DNA of 64,000 nucleotides, taken from assembly GCA_963843365.1 (NCBI GenBank), contig CAWJKG010000002.1, positions 806,001-870,000 on the forward strand, given 5' to 3'. The stretch is from Bog-473 sp963843365. Its GTDB lineage: Bacteria > Actinomycetota > Acidimicrobiia > Acidimicrobiales > RAAP-2. Positions 1 to 8,118 of the stretch are shown in pieces; within the stretch, counting starts at the first letter, position 1; every line of letters starts with the position of its first letter. The notes under the pieces were generated by a model. That model was not told the DNA's origin and did not search any database. It saw only the letters and a list, made by a program, of their open reading frames with translations. The translations under genes and the position numbers were made by a program.

Positions 1-865
1 GCAGCTCGCACGGGACCCCGGCCTGGTTGATCCGTTGCGCGTAGTCGATGTCCTCGTCGCGGAAGCCGTCGATGGCGCCGACCACCACGCACGTGGGCGG
101 GAGGCCCGCCAGGTCCGTCGCCCGGGCGGCGGCGGCGTAGATCGGGACGTCACCCGAACCGAACAGCCCGCCGAGATACGAGCGCCAGCCGAACTCGTTG
201 GACGCGGCGTTCCACACGTAGAGCCCGTCGGCCACGATCGAGGGAGTCGTCTGGCGGTCGTCGAGCATGGGGCAGTCGAGAAGCTGGAAGGCCAACGGCA
301 CCTCGCCGCGGTCGCGTGCCAGCAGGCCCAGGCCCGCCGCCAGCCCGCCGCCGGCACTGATGCCGTAGGTGCCGATGCAGCCCGCATCGATGCCGAGTTC
401 GTCGGCGTTGTCGTGGGCCCAGCGCAAGGCCGCGTAGCAATCATCGAGCGGTCCCGGGTAGGGCGTCTCGGGCGCCAGCCGGTACTCGACGGACACGCCG
501 ACGACACCCAGGGCGGGGCACCAGCGATCGAGCAGCGCGTCGTCCATGGCGTAGGAGCCGATGATGTAGCCCCCGCCGTGAATGGTGAAGAGCGCGGGCA
601 GACGGCCCTCGGCGCCGGCGCTCCGATGCACCCGCACCGGAATGGGTGGGTCACCCCCCGTCAGCGACGGCACCTGGTGGTCGGTGCGGACCACGGCGTC
701 GGACAGCTCCGCCGGGGGGAAGGCCGAGCTGCGCACGGCGGCGATGGTGTCGGCCGAGAACGGCGGCAGGTCGAAGCCGCCGAGGATGGGGCCGAGCTCG
801 GGCTCCAGCAGCCCGCGCACGTCCACCGCCGGCCGGGCCGGCCCGCTCGTTGTCGCGTCGTTCAT
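1..865 (-). CDS. Alpha/beta hydrolase, hormone-sensitive-lipase (HSL) type esterase, 3' end cut by window edge
   Basis: Likely a cytosolic carboxylesterase of the bacterial HSL (family IV) group. The visible 288 residues show the oxyanion-hole motif HGGGY at about residues 96-100, the nucleophile elbow GISAGG with Ser about 170, and the acidic residue region GAIDGFRDED near the cut end; the catalytic His should lie beyond the window. The ATG at 865 overlaps the TGA of the upstream SDR (ATGA, 4 bases), so the two are translationally coupled. The substrate cannot be told; the neighbourhood suggests an ester or lactone met in catabolism. The family call is firm, the exact role open. Confidence 0.9.
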   Translation of the reverse strand, partial: MNDATTSGPARPAVDVRGLLEPELGPILGGFDLPPFSADTIAAVRSSAFPPAELSDAVVRTDHQVPSLTGGDPPIPVRVHRSAGAEGRLPALFTIHGGGYIIGSYAMDDALLDRWCPALGVVGVSVEYRLAPETPYPGPLDDCYAALRWAHDNADELGIDAGCIGTYGISAGGGLAAGLGLLARDRGEVPLAFQLLDCPMLDDRQTTPSIVADGLYVWNAASNEFGWRSYLGGLFGSGDVPIYAAAARATDLAGLPPTCVVVGAIDGFRDEDIDYAQRINQAGVPCEL

Positions 866-1698
866 GCGAGTGTCACTCCTCCGCTGCGGATGGCGGCCAT
901 GGTGCCGCCGTCGATGGTGAGATCGATGCCCGTGATGTAGCGCGCTTCGTCCGAGAGCAGGAAGGCGACACCGGCCGCCACCTCTTCGGGGCGGCCCTCG
1001 CGCGCCAGGGCGGACGACTGCACGAGCAGGGCCATGACGTCGTGGGCGTCAGCCTCCTGGCGCCCCATGGGTGTGTCGATCACGCCCGGCGTGACCGAGC
1101 AGATGCGGCCGCCCAACCGTCCGAGCGGGACCGCCTCGCGCCGGACCAGCCGGTGCACGCCGCGCTTGGCCCACGTGTAGGCCAGGCCGGGGTCCTCGAT
1201 GTCGGGGCCGACGGCCTCGCGGATGCGGGCCAGGAAGTCGGGGTCGAGCGGCACGTCGAGCGCGGCGTCGGCCGGCAGGTCCGTGTCGGGCAAGGCCAGC
1301 GACGCCGAAATGGAGGCGAAGCAGACGATGGCGGTCCCCTCGGTGACGAGGGGGCGACAGGCCTCGACCAGAAGGGCCGTGCCGACGAGGTCGACCCGCA
1401 TGACCTGCTCCCAGGCCGCCATGGTCGGCGACACGCCGGCGGCGTGGGCGACGGCGCGCAGCGCACCGAGCTCGGAGGCCCGGGCGGCCAGGCGGGCGAT
1501 GCCGTCGGCATCGCCGACGTCGAGGACATAGGGCTCCACCTCGGCCCGCTGCCCGGCGCCCGCGATGATGTCGGCCTGGGTGCTCAGCAGGACCTCGTCC
1601 CGATCCACCAGGATGAGGTCGTCGACCAGATCCGCCATCCGCGCCGCGCAGGCCGCCCCCATGCCGCGTGCCGCGCCCGTCACGATCCCCACAGTCAT
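862..1698 (-). CDS. Short-chain dehydrogenase/reductase (SDR)
   Basis: NAD(P)-dependent oxidoreductase of 278 residues with the Rossmann glycine motif TGAARGMG at residues 7-14, an ASIS catalytic-serine region near 130 and YTWAK at about 174-178 (Tyr and Lys of the active site). The Asp at the end of the second strand (LVDRD) suggests NAD rather than NADP. About 40 extra residues separate the Ser strand from the Tyr helix, as in some actinobacterial SDRs of unknown substrate. It is first in a coupled pair with the HSL-type esterase (4-base overlap), so it probably oxidises an alcohol made by or fed to that enzyme. Substrate unknown. Confidence 0.9.
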   Translation of the reverse strand: MTVGIVTGAARGMGAACAARMADLVDDLILVDRDEVLLSTQADIIAGAGQRAEVEPYVLDVGDADGIARLAARASELGALRAVAHAAGVSPTMAAWEQVMRVDLVGTALLVEACRPLVTEGTAIVCFASISASLALPDTDLPADAALDVPLDPDFLARIREAVGPDIEDPGLAYTWAKRGVHRLVRREAVPLGRLGGRICSVTPGVIDTPMGRQEADAHDVMALLVQSSALAREGRPEEVAAGVAFLLSDEARYITGIDLTIDGGTMAAIRSGGVTLA

Positions 1699-1841
1699 GT
1701 GCCGCGTCCTCCCCGACCGATGGCCGGACCGGACGTTACCCCGGCGCCGGCGCGCCGCGACAGGGACCGCCGGAGACCGCGACGGGTGGCGACCGGTAGT
1801 GTCGCCCGCACTCGACGACTGAGCACTGAGGAGGGACGCGC

Positions 1842-2618
1842 GTGTCAGAGGAACTCGGCGCCGACGGGCTGCGCTTCGAGCGCGAGGGCGCGGTCGCCTG
1901 GTGCGTGATCGACCGGCCCCAGGCCCGCAATGCCTTCACCCCCGCCATGTACTTCGGCATCAAGCTGGCCGTGAACATCGTGAACGAGGACCCGGACCTT
2001 TCGGCCCTGATCATCACGGGCACCGGCGACGTCTTCGCTCCCGGCGGGGACCTGGGCGGGCGCACCGATCCGGGGGACGCGCCCACGCCGAACATCGGTG
2101 CCGACATGCTCCCCTTCCTCACCATCAGGGACAGCCGGGCGCCGGTGGTCTCCGCCGTCAACGGCATCTGCCAGGCCGGCGGCCTCCTGGTCGCCATGCT
2201 GAGCGACATCGCCGTCGTGAGCGACCGCGCCACCTTCCGTGTGCCCGAGCTCCTGCGGGGCATCCCCGACGCCACCTATGCCGCCGTGCTGCCGGCCCAC
2301 GTCGGGCTGGCGGTCGCCCGCGACCTCCTGCTGTCGGCCCGGCGCTTCGATGCCGCCGAGGCGCTGCGGCTCGGGTTGATCGCCCGGGTGGTGCCCCACG
2401 AGGAGCTCCGCGCCGCGGCGCTGCAGGCCGTCGGCGAGATCCTCCAGACGCCGCCCCTGGCGCGCATGCACGTGAAACGGATGCTCAACGAGCGCTACGG
2501 GCTCATCGACTACCAGACCATGTTCGGGTCCCTGGCCGATTCGCCCGAACCGCGCGAGGGGATGCAGGCCTTCATGGAGAAGCGGGCGCCGAGCTGGGTC
2601 CCCGCGGAGTTCGCCTAG
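1842..2618 (+). CDS. Enoyl-CoA hydratase/isomerase family (crotonase) protein
   Basis: Crotonase-fold CoA enzyme of 258 residues, starting at GTG 1842 behind a GAGGAGGGA ribosome site. Family landmarks are the oxyanion-hole loop FAPGGDLGG and the strand-turn VNGICQAGGLL. The residue matching the first catalytic Glu of true hydratases (in the GGGxE stretch) is not Glu here (AGGLLVAML), whereas the second Glu is kept (RVPELLRG). It may therefore be an isomerase, hydrolase or lyase of the superfamily rather than a classical hydratase. It stands alone between a reverse SDR/esterase pair and a reverse TetR gene. Confidence 0.88.
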   Translation: MSEELGADGLRFEREGAVAWCVIDRPQARNAFTPAMYFGIKLAVNIVNEDPDLSALIITGTGDVFAPGGDLGGRTDPGDAPTPNIGADMLPFLTIRDSRAPVVSAVNGICQAGGLLVAMLSDIAVVSDRATFRVPELLRGIPDATYAAVLPAHVGLAVARDLLLSARRFDAAEALRLGLIARVVPHEELRAAALQAVGEILQTPPLARMHVKRMLNERYGLIDYQTMFGSLADSPEPREGMQAFMEKRAPSWVPAEFA

Positions 2619-2658
2619 CCGGACGGCGTCCCCCGGCCGGAGGGATGCGGCGACGCGG

Positions 2659-3327
2659 TCAGGCCCGCTGCACCGCGGCGAGGCAGAACGACGTGACGCG
2701 CTCGACCTCGGCGCGCGTCGGCTGCACCTGCTGCCACAGGCAGTCCGACAGCAGACCGAGGGCCGCGTGCGCGGCCAGCGCGGCATCGAGCGCGGGTGCC
2801 GCGCTGCCCAGGGCCGCGAAGGGTTCCCGCAGGAGGGACGCCAGCGGCGCACTGGCGAAGTGGCGCCCGGCCGCCGGCCCGCCTCCGAGCGCGCTGGCGT
2901 TCCACAGCACCGCCAGCGTCGTGGCCGCGATGTCCTCGTCGGCCTGGGCCAGGACACCGCGGACCCAGCGCCGCACCTGGCCCTCCGGGGTCGGGTCCTT
3001 GGCCATCTGGTGGGCCAGATAGCTCTGGAGGCGTTCGCCGCCGTCTTCGAGGATCGCCGTGACCAGGGCGTCCTTCGAGCGGAAGTGACGGTAGAAGGCG
3101 TCGTTGGACAGCCCCGCCTCGGCCACGATGTCGGCCACCCGGGGGCGGGACGAGGTGCCGCAGCGGCGGATGACCTCGAGCGCCGCATCGAGCAGGCGCC
3201 GCACCTCGCTGGCGTACTGGTCCTCCCGCTTGGCCAGGCTGCGACGGACGATGCGGCCCGTCACGTCGTCGGGCCCGGTCGCGTCCGGCGCCGAGGTTGG
3301 TATTGCGTTCTTGATAGCCAGAATCAT
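2659..3327 (-). CDS. TetR/AcrR family transcriptional regulator
   Basis: Predicted one-component repressor of 222 residues. The helix-turn-helix lies around residues 65-90 (VADIVAEAGLSNDAFYRHF), followed by an all-helical ligand domain without recognisable signature. It is divergent from the acyl-CoA dehydrogenase at 3360 with only 32 bases between the annotated starts, so it most likely controls that operon. The ATG at 3327 lies inside a palindrome and has no clear ribosome site; a GTG at 3264 would give a more usual N-terminal length and leave the palindrome free as operator. The ligand is probably an acyl-CoA, by context only. Confidence 0.88.
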   Translation of the reverse strand: MILAIKNAIPTSAPDATGPDDVTGRIVRRSLAKREDQYASEVRRLLDAALEVIRRCGTSSRPRVADIVAEAGLSNDAFYRHFRSKDALVTAILEDGGERLQSYLAHQMAKDPTPEGQVRRWVRGVLAQADEDIAATTLAVLWNASALGGGPAAGRHFASAPLASLLREPFAALGSAAPALDAALAAHAALGLLSDCLWQQVQPTRAEVERVTSFCLAAVQRA

Positions 3328-3336
3328 ATTCTGATT
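3320..3336. promoter_or_regulatory. Nested palindromes, candidate TetR operator
   Basis: AGAAT-CAT-ATTCT (3320-3332) and the interleaved AATCA-TATTC-TGATT (3322-3336) are both perfect inverted repeats in an AT-rich island between the divergent TetR and acyl-CoA dehydrogenase genes. Position and symmetry fit an autoregulatory TetR site. No binding evidence exists. Confidence 0.45.
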
Positions 3337-3359
3337 CCCGACCGAGGGAGGGTTGGCAC

Positions 3360-4661
3360 ATGGCCTGGGACTTCGAGACCGATCCTGAGTACCAAGCGAA
3401 GCTCGACTGGGTGGACCAGTTCGTGCGCGAGGAGATCGAGCCGCTCGACCTCGCGTTCCCGCACCTCCAATTCGTGCCGCTGGAGGGGAAGCGCCGGGAG
3501 GCGATCGACCCGCTGAAGGAGGAGGTGCGGCGCCAGGGCCTGTGGGCCACGCACCTGGGGCCCGAACTGGGCGGGCAGGGCTTCGGGCAGCTGAAGCTGG
3601 CGCTCTTGAACGAGATCCTGGGCCGGTCGCAGTGGGCCTCGGTCGTGTTCGGCTGCCAGGCGCCCGACACCGGCAACGCCGAGATCATCGCCCACTACGG
3701 CACGGACGAGCAGAAGGAGCGTTACCTGCAGCCGCTGCTCAACGGCGAGTGCTTCTCGAGTTACTCCATGACGGAGCCGCACGCCGGCGCCGACCCCACC
3801 CTCTTCAAGACCCAGGCGGTCAAGGACGGCGACGAGTGGGTGATCAACGGCTGGAAGTACTTCTCGTCCAACGCCAAGACGGCGTCGTTCCTCATTGTGA
3901 TGGCGGTGACCAACACCGACGTCAGCCCCTACAAGGGCATGTCGATGTTCCTGGTGCCGACGGACACGCCCGGCGTGCACATCGTGCGCAACGTCGGGCT
4001 CTTCGGCGAGCCCGTCAACGAGGGGTCCCACGCGCTGATCCACTACGAGGACGTGCGCGTGCCCGCGGAGGCCTTGCTGGGCGGCGAGGGCCAGGCCTTC
4101 GTCATTGCGCAGACGCGTCTCGGCGGCGGGCGGATCCACCACGCCATGCGCACCATCGGCATGGCGCAGAAGGCCATCGACATGATGTGCGAGCGCGCGC
4201 TCAGCCGGGAGACGGCCGGCAGCAAGCTGGCCGACAAGCAGTTCGTGCAGGGCTACATCGCGGACTCCTACGCCCAGCTGATCCAGTTCCGGCTCTTCGT
4301 GCTCTACACCGCGTGGGAGATCGACAAGTACAACGACTACAAGCGCGTGCGCAAGGACATCGCGACGGCGAAGGTGGTCATGCCCACGGTGCTGCACGAC
4401 ATCGCCTGGCGGGCCATGCAGATCCATGGCGCGCTCGGGACCACCAACGAAATGCCCTTCATGGGCATGGTGCACGGCGCCGCCGTCATGGGGCTGGCCG
4501 ACGGTCCCACCGAGGTGCACAAGGTCACGGTCGCCCGGCAGGTGCTGCGTGACTACAAGGAGAGCGACGACATCTGGCCCACCCAATGGCTGCCCAAACG
4601 GCAAGAGGCGGCCGTGGCGAAGTACGGCCAGTACATGGAATTGGAGGTCGGGAACCTGTGA
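3360..4661 (+). CDS. Acyl-CoA dehydrogenase family protein, ACAD10/11 (LvaC)-like
   Basis: FAD-dependent acyl-CoA dehydrogenase-fold enzyme of 433 residues, with a strong GAGGGAGGG ribosome site. Visible landmarks are the SMTEPHAGADPT flavin/substrate loop, WVINGWKYFSSNA, and near 380-387 ADGPTEVH, the form seen in ACAD10/11 and related FadE proteins, where Asp occupies the place of the usual EGT glutamate. The next gene, overlapping by 4 bases, encodes an APH-fold kinase. In mammals ACAD10/11 carry both domains in one chain, and in Pseudomonas LvaA and LvaC together convert 4-hydroxyacyl-CoA via a 4-phospho intermediate. By that analogy this protein may remove phosphate from 4-phosphoacyl-CoA to give an enoyl-CoA. 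Confidence 0.92.
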   Translation: MAWDFETDPEYQAKLDWVDQFVREEIEPLDLAFPHLQFVPLEGKRREAIDPLKEEVRRQGLWATHLGPELGGQGFGQLKLALLNEILGRSQWASVVFGCQAPDTGNAEIIAHYGTDEQKERYLQPLLNGECFSSYSMTEPHAGADPTLFKTQAVKDGDEWVINGWKYFSSNAKTASFLIVMAVTNTDVSPYKGMSMFLVPTDTPGVHIVRNVGLFGEPVNEGSHALIHYEDVRVPAEALLGGEGQAFVIAQTRLGGGRIHHAMRTIGMAQKAIDMMCERALSRETAGSKLADKQFVQGYIADSYAQLIQFRLFVLYTAWEIDKYNDYKRVRKDIATAKVVMPTVLHDIAWRAMQIHGALGTTNEMPFMGMVHGAAVMGLADGPTEVHKVTVARQVLRDYKESDDIWPTQWLPKRQEAAVAKYGQYMELEVGNL

Positions 4662-5729
4662 GCATGACCGAGGAGTCCGCACCGGCCGGCGACGTGCCGA
4701 CCATCGCCGACGTCGAGACGCTGACGGCCTGGCTCGACACCCAGGGCCTCGGGGTCGGGGCGCCGCTCGAGCACGGCTACATCTCGGGCGGCAGCCAGAA
4801 CGAGATCTACGAGCTGCGGCGCGGCGACCTGCACTGCGCCATGCGCATCCCCCCGGCGAGCGCCCCCGCTTCGCGCGACGACGGCATTGTGCGTGAATGG
4901 CGCATCATCGAGGCGCTGACCGGGACGAACGTCCCCCACACCGACGCGGTCGCCTTGTGCACCGATCAGTCGGTGCTGGGACGGACCTTCTACCTCATGG
5001 GCTTCGTCGACGGCTGGTCCCCCATGTCCACCCGGCGCGAGTGGCCGGCGCCCTTCGACACCGATCTGGCAGGAACGCCGCGGCCTCGCCTTCCAGCTGG
5101 CCGAGGGCATCGCCCTCCTGGGCAACGTCGACTGGCAGGCCAAGGGCCTGAGCGACCTCGGGCGTCCCGACGGCTTCCACGAGCGCCAGGTGGACCGCTG
5201 GACCGCGTTCCTCGAGCGCATCAAGGGCCGGGAGCTGCCGGGCTTCGAGGAGGCGGCCGCCTGGCTGCGGGCCCACCGCCCCATCGACTACATCCCGGGC
5301 CTCATGCACGGCGACTACCAGTTCGCCAACGTGATGTTCGAGCACGGCGCGCCGGCGCGGCTGGCCGCCATCGTCGACTGGGAGATGGGCACGGTGGGCG
5401 ATCCCAAGCTCGACCTGGGCTGGGTGATGCAGGGCTGGCCCGACGACACCAGCGAGGACACCTCGGGCGGGTACGTCGACATGACGGGCATGCCCTCGAG
5501 GGACGAGATGCTCGACCACTACGCCACCACGTCGGGACGCCAGGTCGACGACATCGACTACTACTGCGTCCTGGCCAAGTGGAAGCTGGCCGTCGTGCTG
5601 GAGCAGGGCTTCCAGCGGGCCGGCGACGACGAGAAGCTGCAGGCGTTCGGGCCCATTGTGCTCGACCTCATGCAGGCGGCCGCAGACCTGGCCGAGTCGA
5701 CCGACTACGCGGTCGTGGCCCCGGCGTGA
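4658..5729 (+). pseudogene. APH-family phosphotransferase (ACAD10/11 N-domain or LvaA-like), one frameshift
   Basis: Kinase-fold phosphotransferase of about 356 residues when one extra base is removed. The N-terminal half ends at PFDTDLA and the C-terminal half resumes with ERRGLAFQLAEGIALL; dropping the A of GGCAGG near 5073 joins them exactly. The second half shows the catalytic loop MHGDYQFANVMF and metal-binding IVDWEMGTVGDP. The GTG at 4658 overlaps the acyl-CoA dehydrogenase stop and has GGAGG ten bases upstream; ATG 4664 is an alternative. Proposed role: ATP-dependent phosphorylation of a hydroxyacyl-CoA for the preceding enzyme. The clean junction makes sequence error as likely as true loss. 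Confidence 0.85.
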
Positions 5730-5739
5730 CGCGTCGCTG

Positions 5740-6723
5740 ATGCGCGCCGCGCTGGTCCCCCGCTACGGCGGCCCCGACGTGGTGACGGTGACCGACATTG
5801 CGGTGCCCACCCCGGGCGCCGGCGAGGCCAGGGTCCGCGTGCACGTGGGCGCGGTCAACTTCCCCGACGTGCTGGTGATCGCCAACACGTACCAGATGTC
5901 CGCTCCCCTGCCCTTCGTGACGGGCAGCGAATTCGCCGGCGTGGTGGCGGAGCTGGGCGAGGGCGTGACCCACGTGGCCGTCGGCCAACGCGTCTTCGGC
6001 TCCTGCTTCATCGGCGCCTTCGCGGACGAGGTGGTCGTCGGCGCCGGCGCGCTGACCCCCATTCCCGACGAGGTGGACGACCGCGTGGCGGCCGCCTTCG
6101 GCGTGGCCTACAAGACGGCGTACCACGTGCTCCGCTCCGTGGCGGCGCTGCAGCCGGGCGAGGAGCTCATCGTGCTCGGGGCCGGCGGGGGCGTCGGCTC
6201 GGCGGCGGTGCAGCTCGGCGCCGCCCTGGGCGCCACCGTCACGGCCGTCGCCTCCTCCGCGGAGAAATTGCAGGCGGCCCGGGCCTGCGGCGCGGCGCGG
6301 CTGATCGACCACACGGCCGGCGACCTGCGCCAGGCACTGCGCGACGCGCTGCCCGGCGGCGCCGACGTCGTCGTCGACCCGGTCGGCGGCGACCTGGCCG
6401 AGCCCGCCCTGCGCGCGCTCCACTACGGCGGCCGCTTCGTGACCGTGGGCTACGCCGGCGGCGCCATCCCCCGCATCCCCCTGAACCTCGTGCTGCTGAA
6501 GGGCGTCCACATCCTCGGCTTCCAATTCCGTGACTTCGCCCTGCACCAGCCGGAGGACATGGCCCGCAACGACCGCGAGCTCCTGGACCTCCTGACCTCG
6601 GGCCGCGCCGCCCCGTACATCGGGGCCGAATTCGGCCTGGCCGACGTGGTGGACGCCCTGCGCCACGTCGGCGACGGCCAGGCGGTGGGCAAGGTGCTGG
6701 TGCAGGTGACCCCTCCGGGCTGA
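5740..6723 (+). CDS. Zinc-independent MDR oxidoreductase (NADPH:quinone reductase / enoyl-CoA reductase-like)
   Basis: Medium-chain dehydrogenase/reductase of 327 residues that lacks zinc ligands. It has the quinone-oxidoreductase family loop GAVNFPDVLVIANTYQ, then the nucleotide-binding GAGGGVGSAAVQLGAALGA around 145-165 and VDPVGGD. Such proteins reduce quinones or alpha,beta-unsaturated carbonyls with NADPH. The ATG at 5740 follows the kinase stop by 10 bases, so it belongs to the same transcript and could act on the enoyl product of the ACAD/kinase pair. A weak CCCGG-CCGGG hairpin follows the stop (6726-6740). Confidence 0.88.
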   Translation: MRAALVPRYGGPDVVTVTDIAVPTPGAGEARVRVHVGAVNFPDVLVIANTYQMSAPLPFVTGSEFAGVVAELGEGVTHVAVGQRVFGSCFIGAFADEVVVGAGALTPIPDEVDDRVAAAFGVAYKTAYHVLRSVAALQPGEELIVLGAGGGVGSAAVQLGAALGATVTAVASSAEKLQAARACGAARLIDHTAGDLRQALRDALPGGADVVVDPVGGDLAEPALRALHYGGRFVTVGYAGGAIPRIPLNLVLLKGVHILGFQFRDFALHQPEDMARNDRELLDLLTSGRAAPYIGAEFGLADVVDALRHVGDGQAVGKVLVQVTPPG

Positions 6724-6771
6724 GGCCCGGCGGATCCGGGAGGCGGCCCCGCCAGGGGCAGGGCTATTGTC

Positions 6772-6803
6772 GACATTGATGTCAGTTTCAGGTTTTGAGA
6801 ACC
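6772..6803. promoter_or_regulatory. AT-rich leader with two short inverted repeats
   Basis: GACAT-TG-ATGTC (6772-6783) and GGTT-TTGAG-AACC (6791-6803) lie 44-75 bases upstream of the CoA-transferase start, in the only AT-rich part of the gap. They could be an operator or overlap the promoter. The second repeat resembles TGTT-TCTGAG-AACA at 12692 upstream of the F420-type enzyme. Confidence 0.3.
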
Positions 6804-6846
6804 GTCCGGCTCGCCTCCGAGCAGGGTGGACAGAGGGAGGCTTCGG

Positions 6847-8067
6847 GTGACGACGGCAGTGATGGAGGGCGTCCGCGTCCTGGAAGTGGCCGAGCACACG
6901 TTCGTGCCGGCGGCCTCGGCGCTGCTGGCCGACTGGGGCGCCGACGTGATCAAGATCGAGCCGATCGAGCGCGGGGACGCCATGCGCGGCCTGGCCAGCA
7001 CCGGCGTCGTCTCCATCAGCGGCGACGTCCACGCACTGCTCGAACACTCCAACCGGGGCAAGCGCAGTCTCGGCCTGGACCTCACCACCCCCGAAGGCCT
7101 CGACATCCTCTACAAGCTGACCGCCACGGCCGACGTGTTCCTGACCAACAAGCTGCCCGGTGTGCGCAAGAAGCTCCACATTGAGCCGGACGAGATCCGC
7201 GCGCACAACCCGAACATCATTTACGTGGCCGGCACCGGACAGGGCGAGCGTGGACCCGACGCCGACAAGGGCTCCTACGACTCCCTGTCGTTCTGGTTCC
7301 GTCCGGGCGTCTCCCTCGGCGGCACGCCGGCCGACTCCGACCAGCTCGCCGGCCCTCCGGCGCCGGGCTTCGGGGACTCCATCGGCGCCATGACCATCGC
7401 CGGCGGCATCATGGGCGCCCTCTTCCACCGGGAGCGCACGGGCGAGGCCACCACCGTCGACGTCTCGCTCCTCGGGACCGGCATGTGGGCCATGGGCCAG
7501 GCCTACGCCCTCTCGCTCGTCACCGACATCCCCTGGCGGGGCCCTCCGTCGACCGCGCCGCGGCTGAACCCGCTGGTCCGCAACTACACGGCCAAGGACG
7601 GCCGCTCCCTGTCGATCTGCTGCCTCCAGGTCGCCCGCTACTGGGCCGAGCTGTGCGTCGCCGTGGGGAAGCCCGAGCTCGGGACCGACCCGCGCTTCGC
7701 GGACCACGCCGGGTTGATGGAGAACAGCCTGGCGGCGCAGGCGGCGATGGAGGAGGCCTTCGCCGAGCGGCCGCTGGCCGAGTGGCGCGAGCGGCTGGCC
7801 GACTTCACCGGCCAGTGGTGCGTCGTGCAGGACACGCTCGAGGGAGCGGTCGACCCCCAGAGCGTCGCCAACGGGTACATCCAGGACTGCGAAACCGCGG
7901 GCGGCACACCGTTCAAGCTCGTGGCGGCGCCCGTGCAGTTCGGCGGGGAGCCGGCACCGGCGCGACGGGCCCCCGAGTACAACGAACACGGGGACGCCAT
8001 CCTCGAGGAGATCGGGGTCGACTGGGATACCATCGTCGACCTCAAGGTCCGCTCTGTCGTCGGTTGA
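6847..8067 (+). CDS. CaiB/BaiF family class III CoA-transferase
   Basis: Transfers CoA between acids through a covalent aspartyl-CoA intermediate. The 406-residue protein has the N-terminal GVRVLEVAEHTFVPAASALLADWGADVIKIEP fold signature, here seen across about residues 8-40, and a likely catalytic Asp in KGSYDSLSFW near 145. I chose GTG 6847 because AGGGAGG lies seven bases before it; an in-frame GTG at 6826 lacks a ribosome site. It is separated by 51 bases from the following SDR, so both may be co-transcribed. The acid acceptor is unknown; context suggests activation of an oxygenated cyclic or branched acid. Confidence 0.92.
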   Translation: MTTAVMEGVRVLEVAEHTFVPAASALLADWGADVIKIEPIERGDAMRGLASTGVVSISGDVHALLEHSNRGKRSLGLDLTTPEGLDILYKLTATADVFLTNKLPGVRKKLHIEPDEIRAHNPNIIYVAGTGQGERGPDADKGSYDSLSFWFRPGVSLGGTPADSDQLAGPPAPGFGDSIGAMTIAGGIMGALFHRERTGEATTVDVSLLGTGMWAMGQAYALSLVTDIPWRGPPSTAPRLNPLVRNYTAKDGRSLSICCLQVARYWAELCVAVGKPELGTDPRFADHAGLMENSLAAQAAMEEAFAERPLAEWRERLADFTGQWCVVQDTLEGAVDPQSVANGYIQDCETAGGTPFKLVAAPVQFGGEPAPARRAPEYNEHGDAILEEIGVDWDTIVDLKVRSVVG

Positions 8068-8118
8068 AATCTGTCGTTTGGTTGCCACGCGGACGCGCGC
8101 ACTAGGAGGGAAAGAGAC

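Noticed and set aside
35..940. Long forward ORF opposite the HSL-type esterase
   Set aside because: It is the antisense shadow of a gene with HGGGY and GISAGG motifs; its Arg/Ala/Gly-rich text has no family features. The same applies to other long antisense frames such as 646-1908, 5668-9036, 9089-11044, 21076-23268 (upstream half) and 25104-27167 (outer parts).
5070..5080. Programmed ribosomal frameshift in the APH kinase gene
   Set aside because: There is no slippery heptamer, and the break is repaired exactly by removing one base, as in eleven other genes here. A sequencing or mutation event is simpler.
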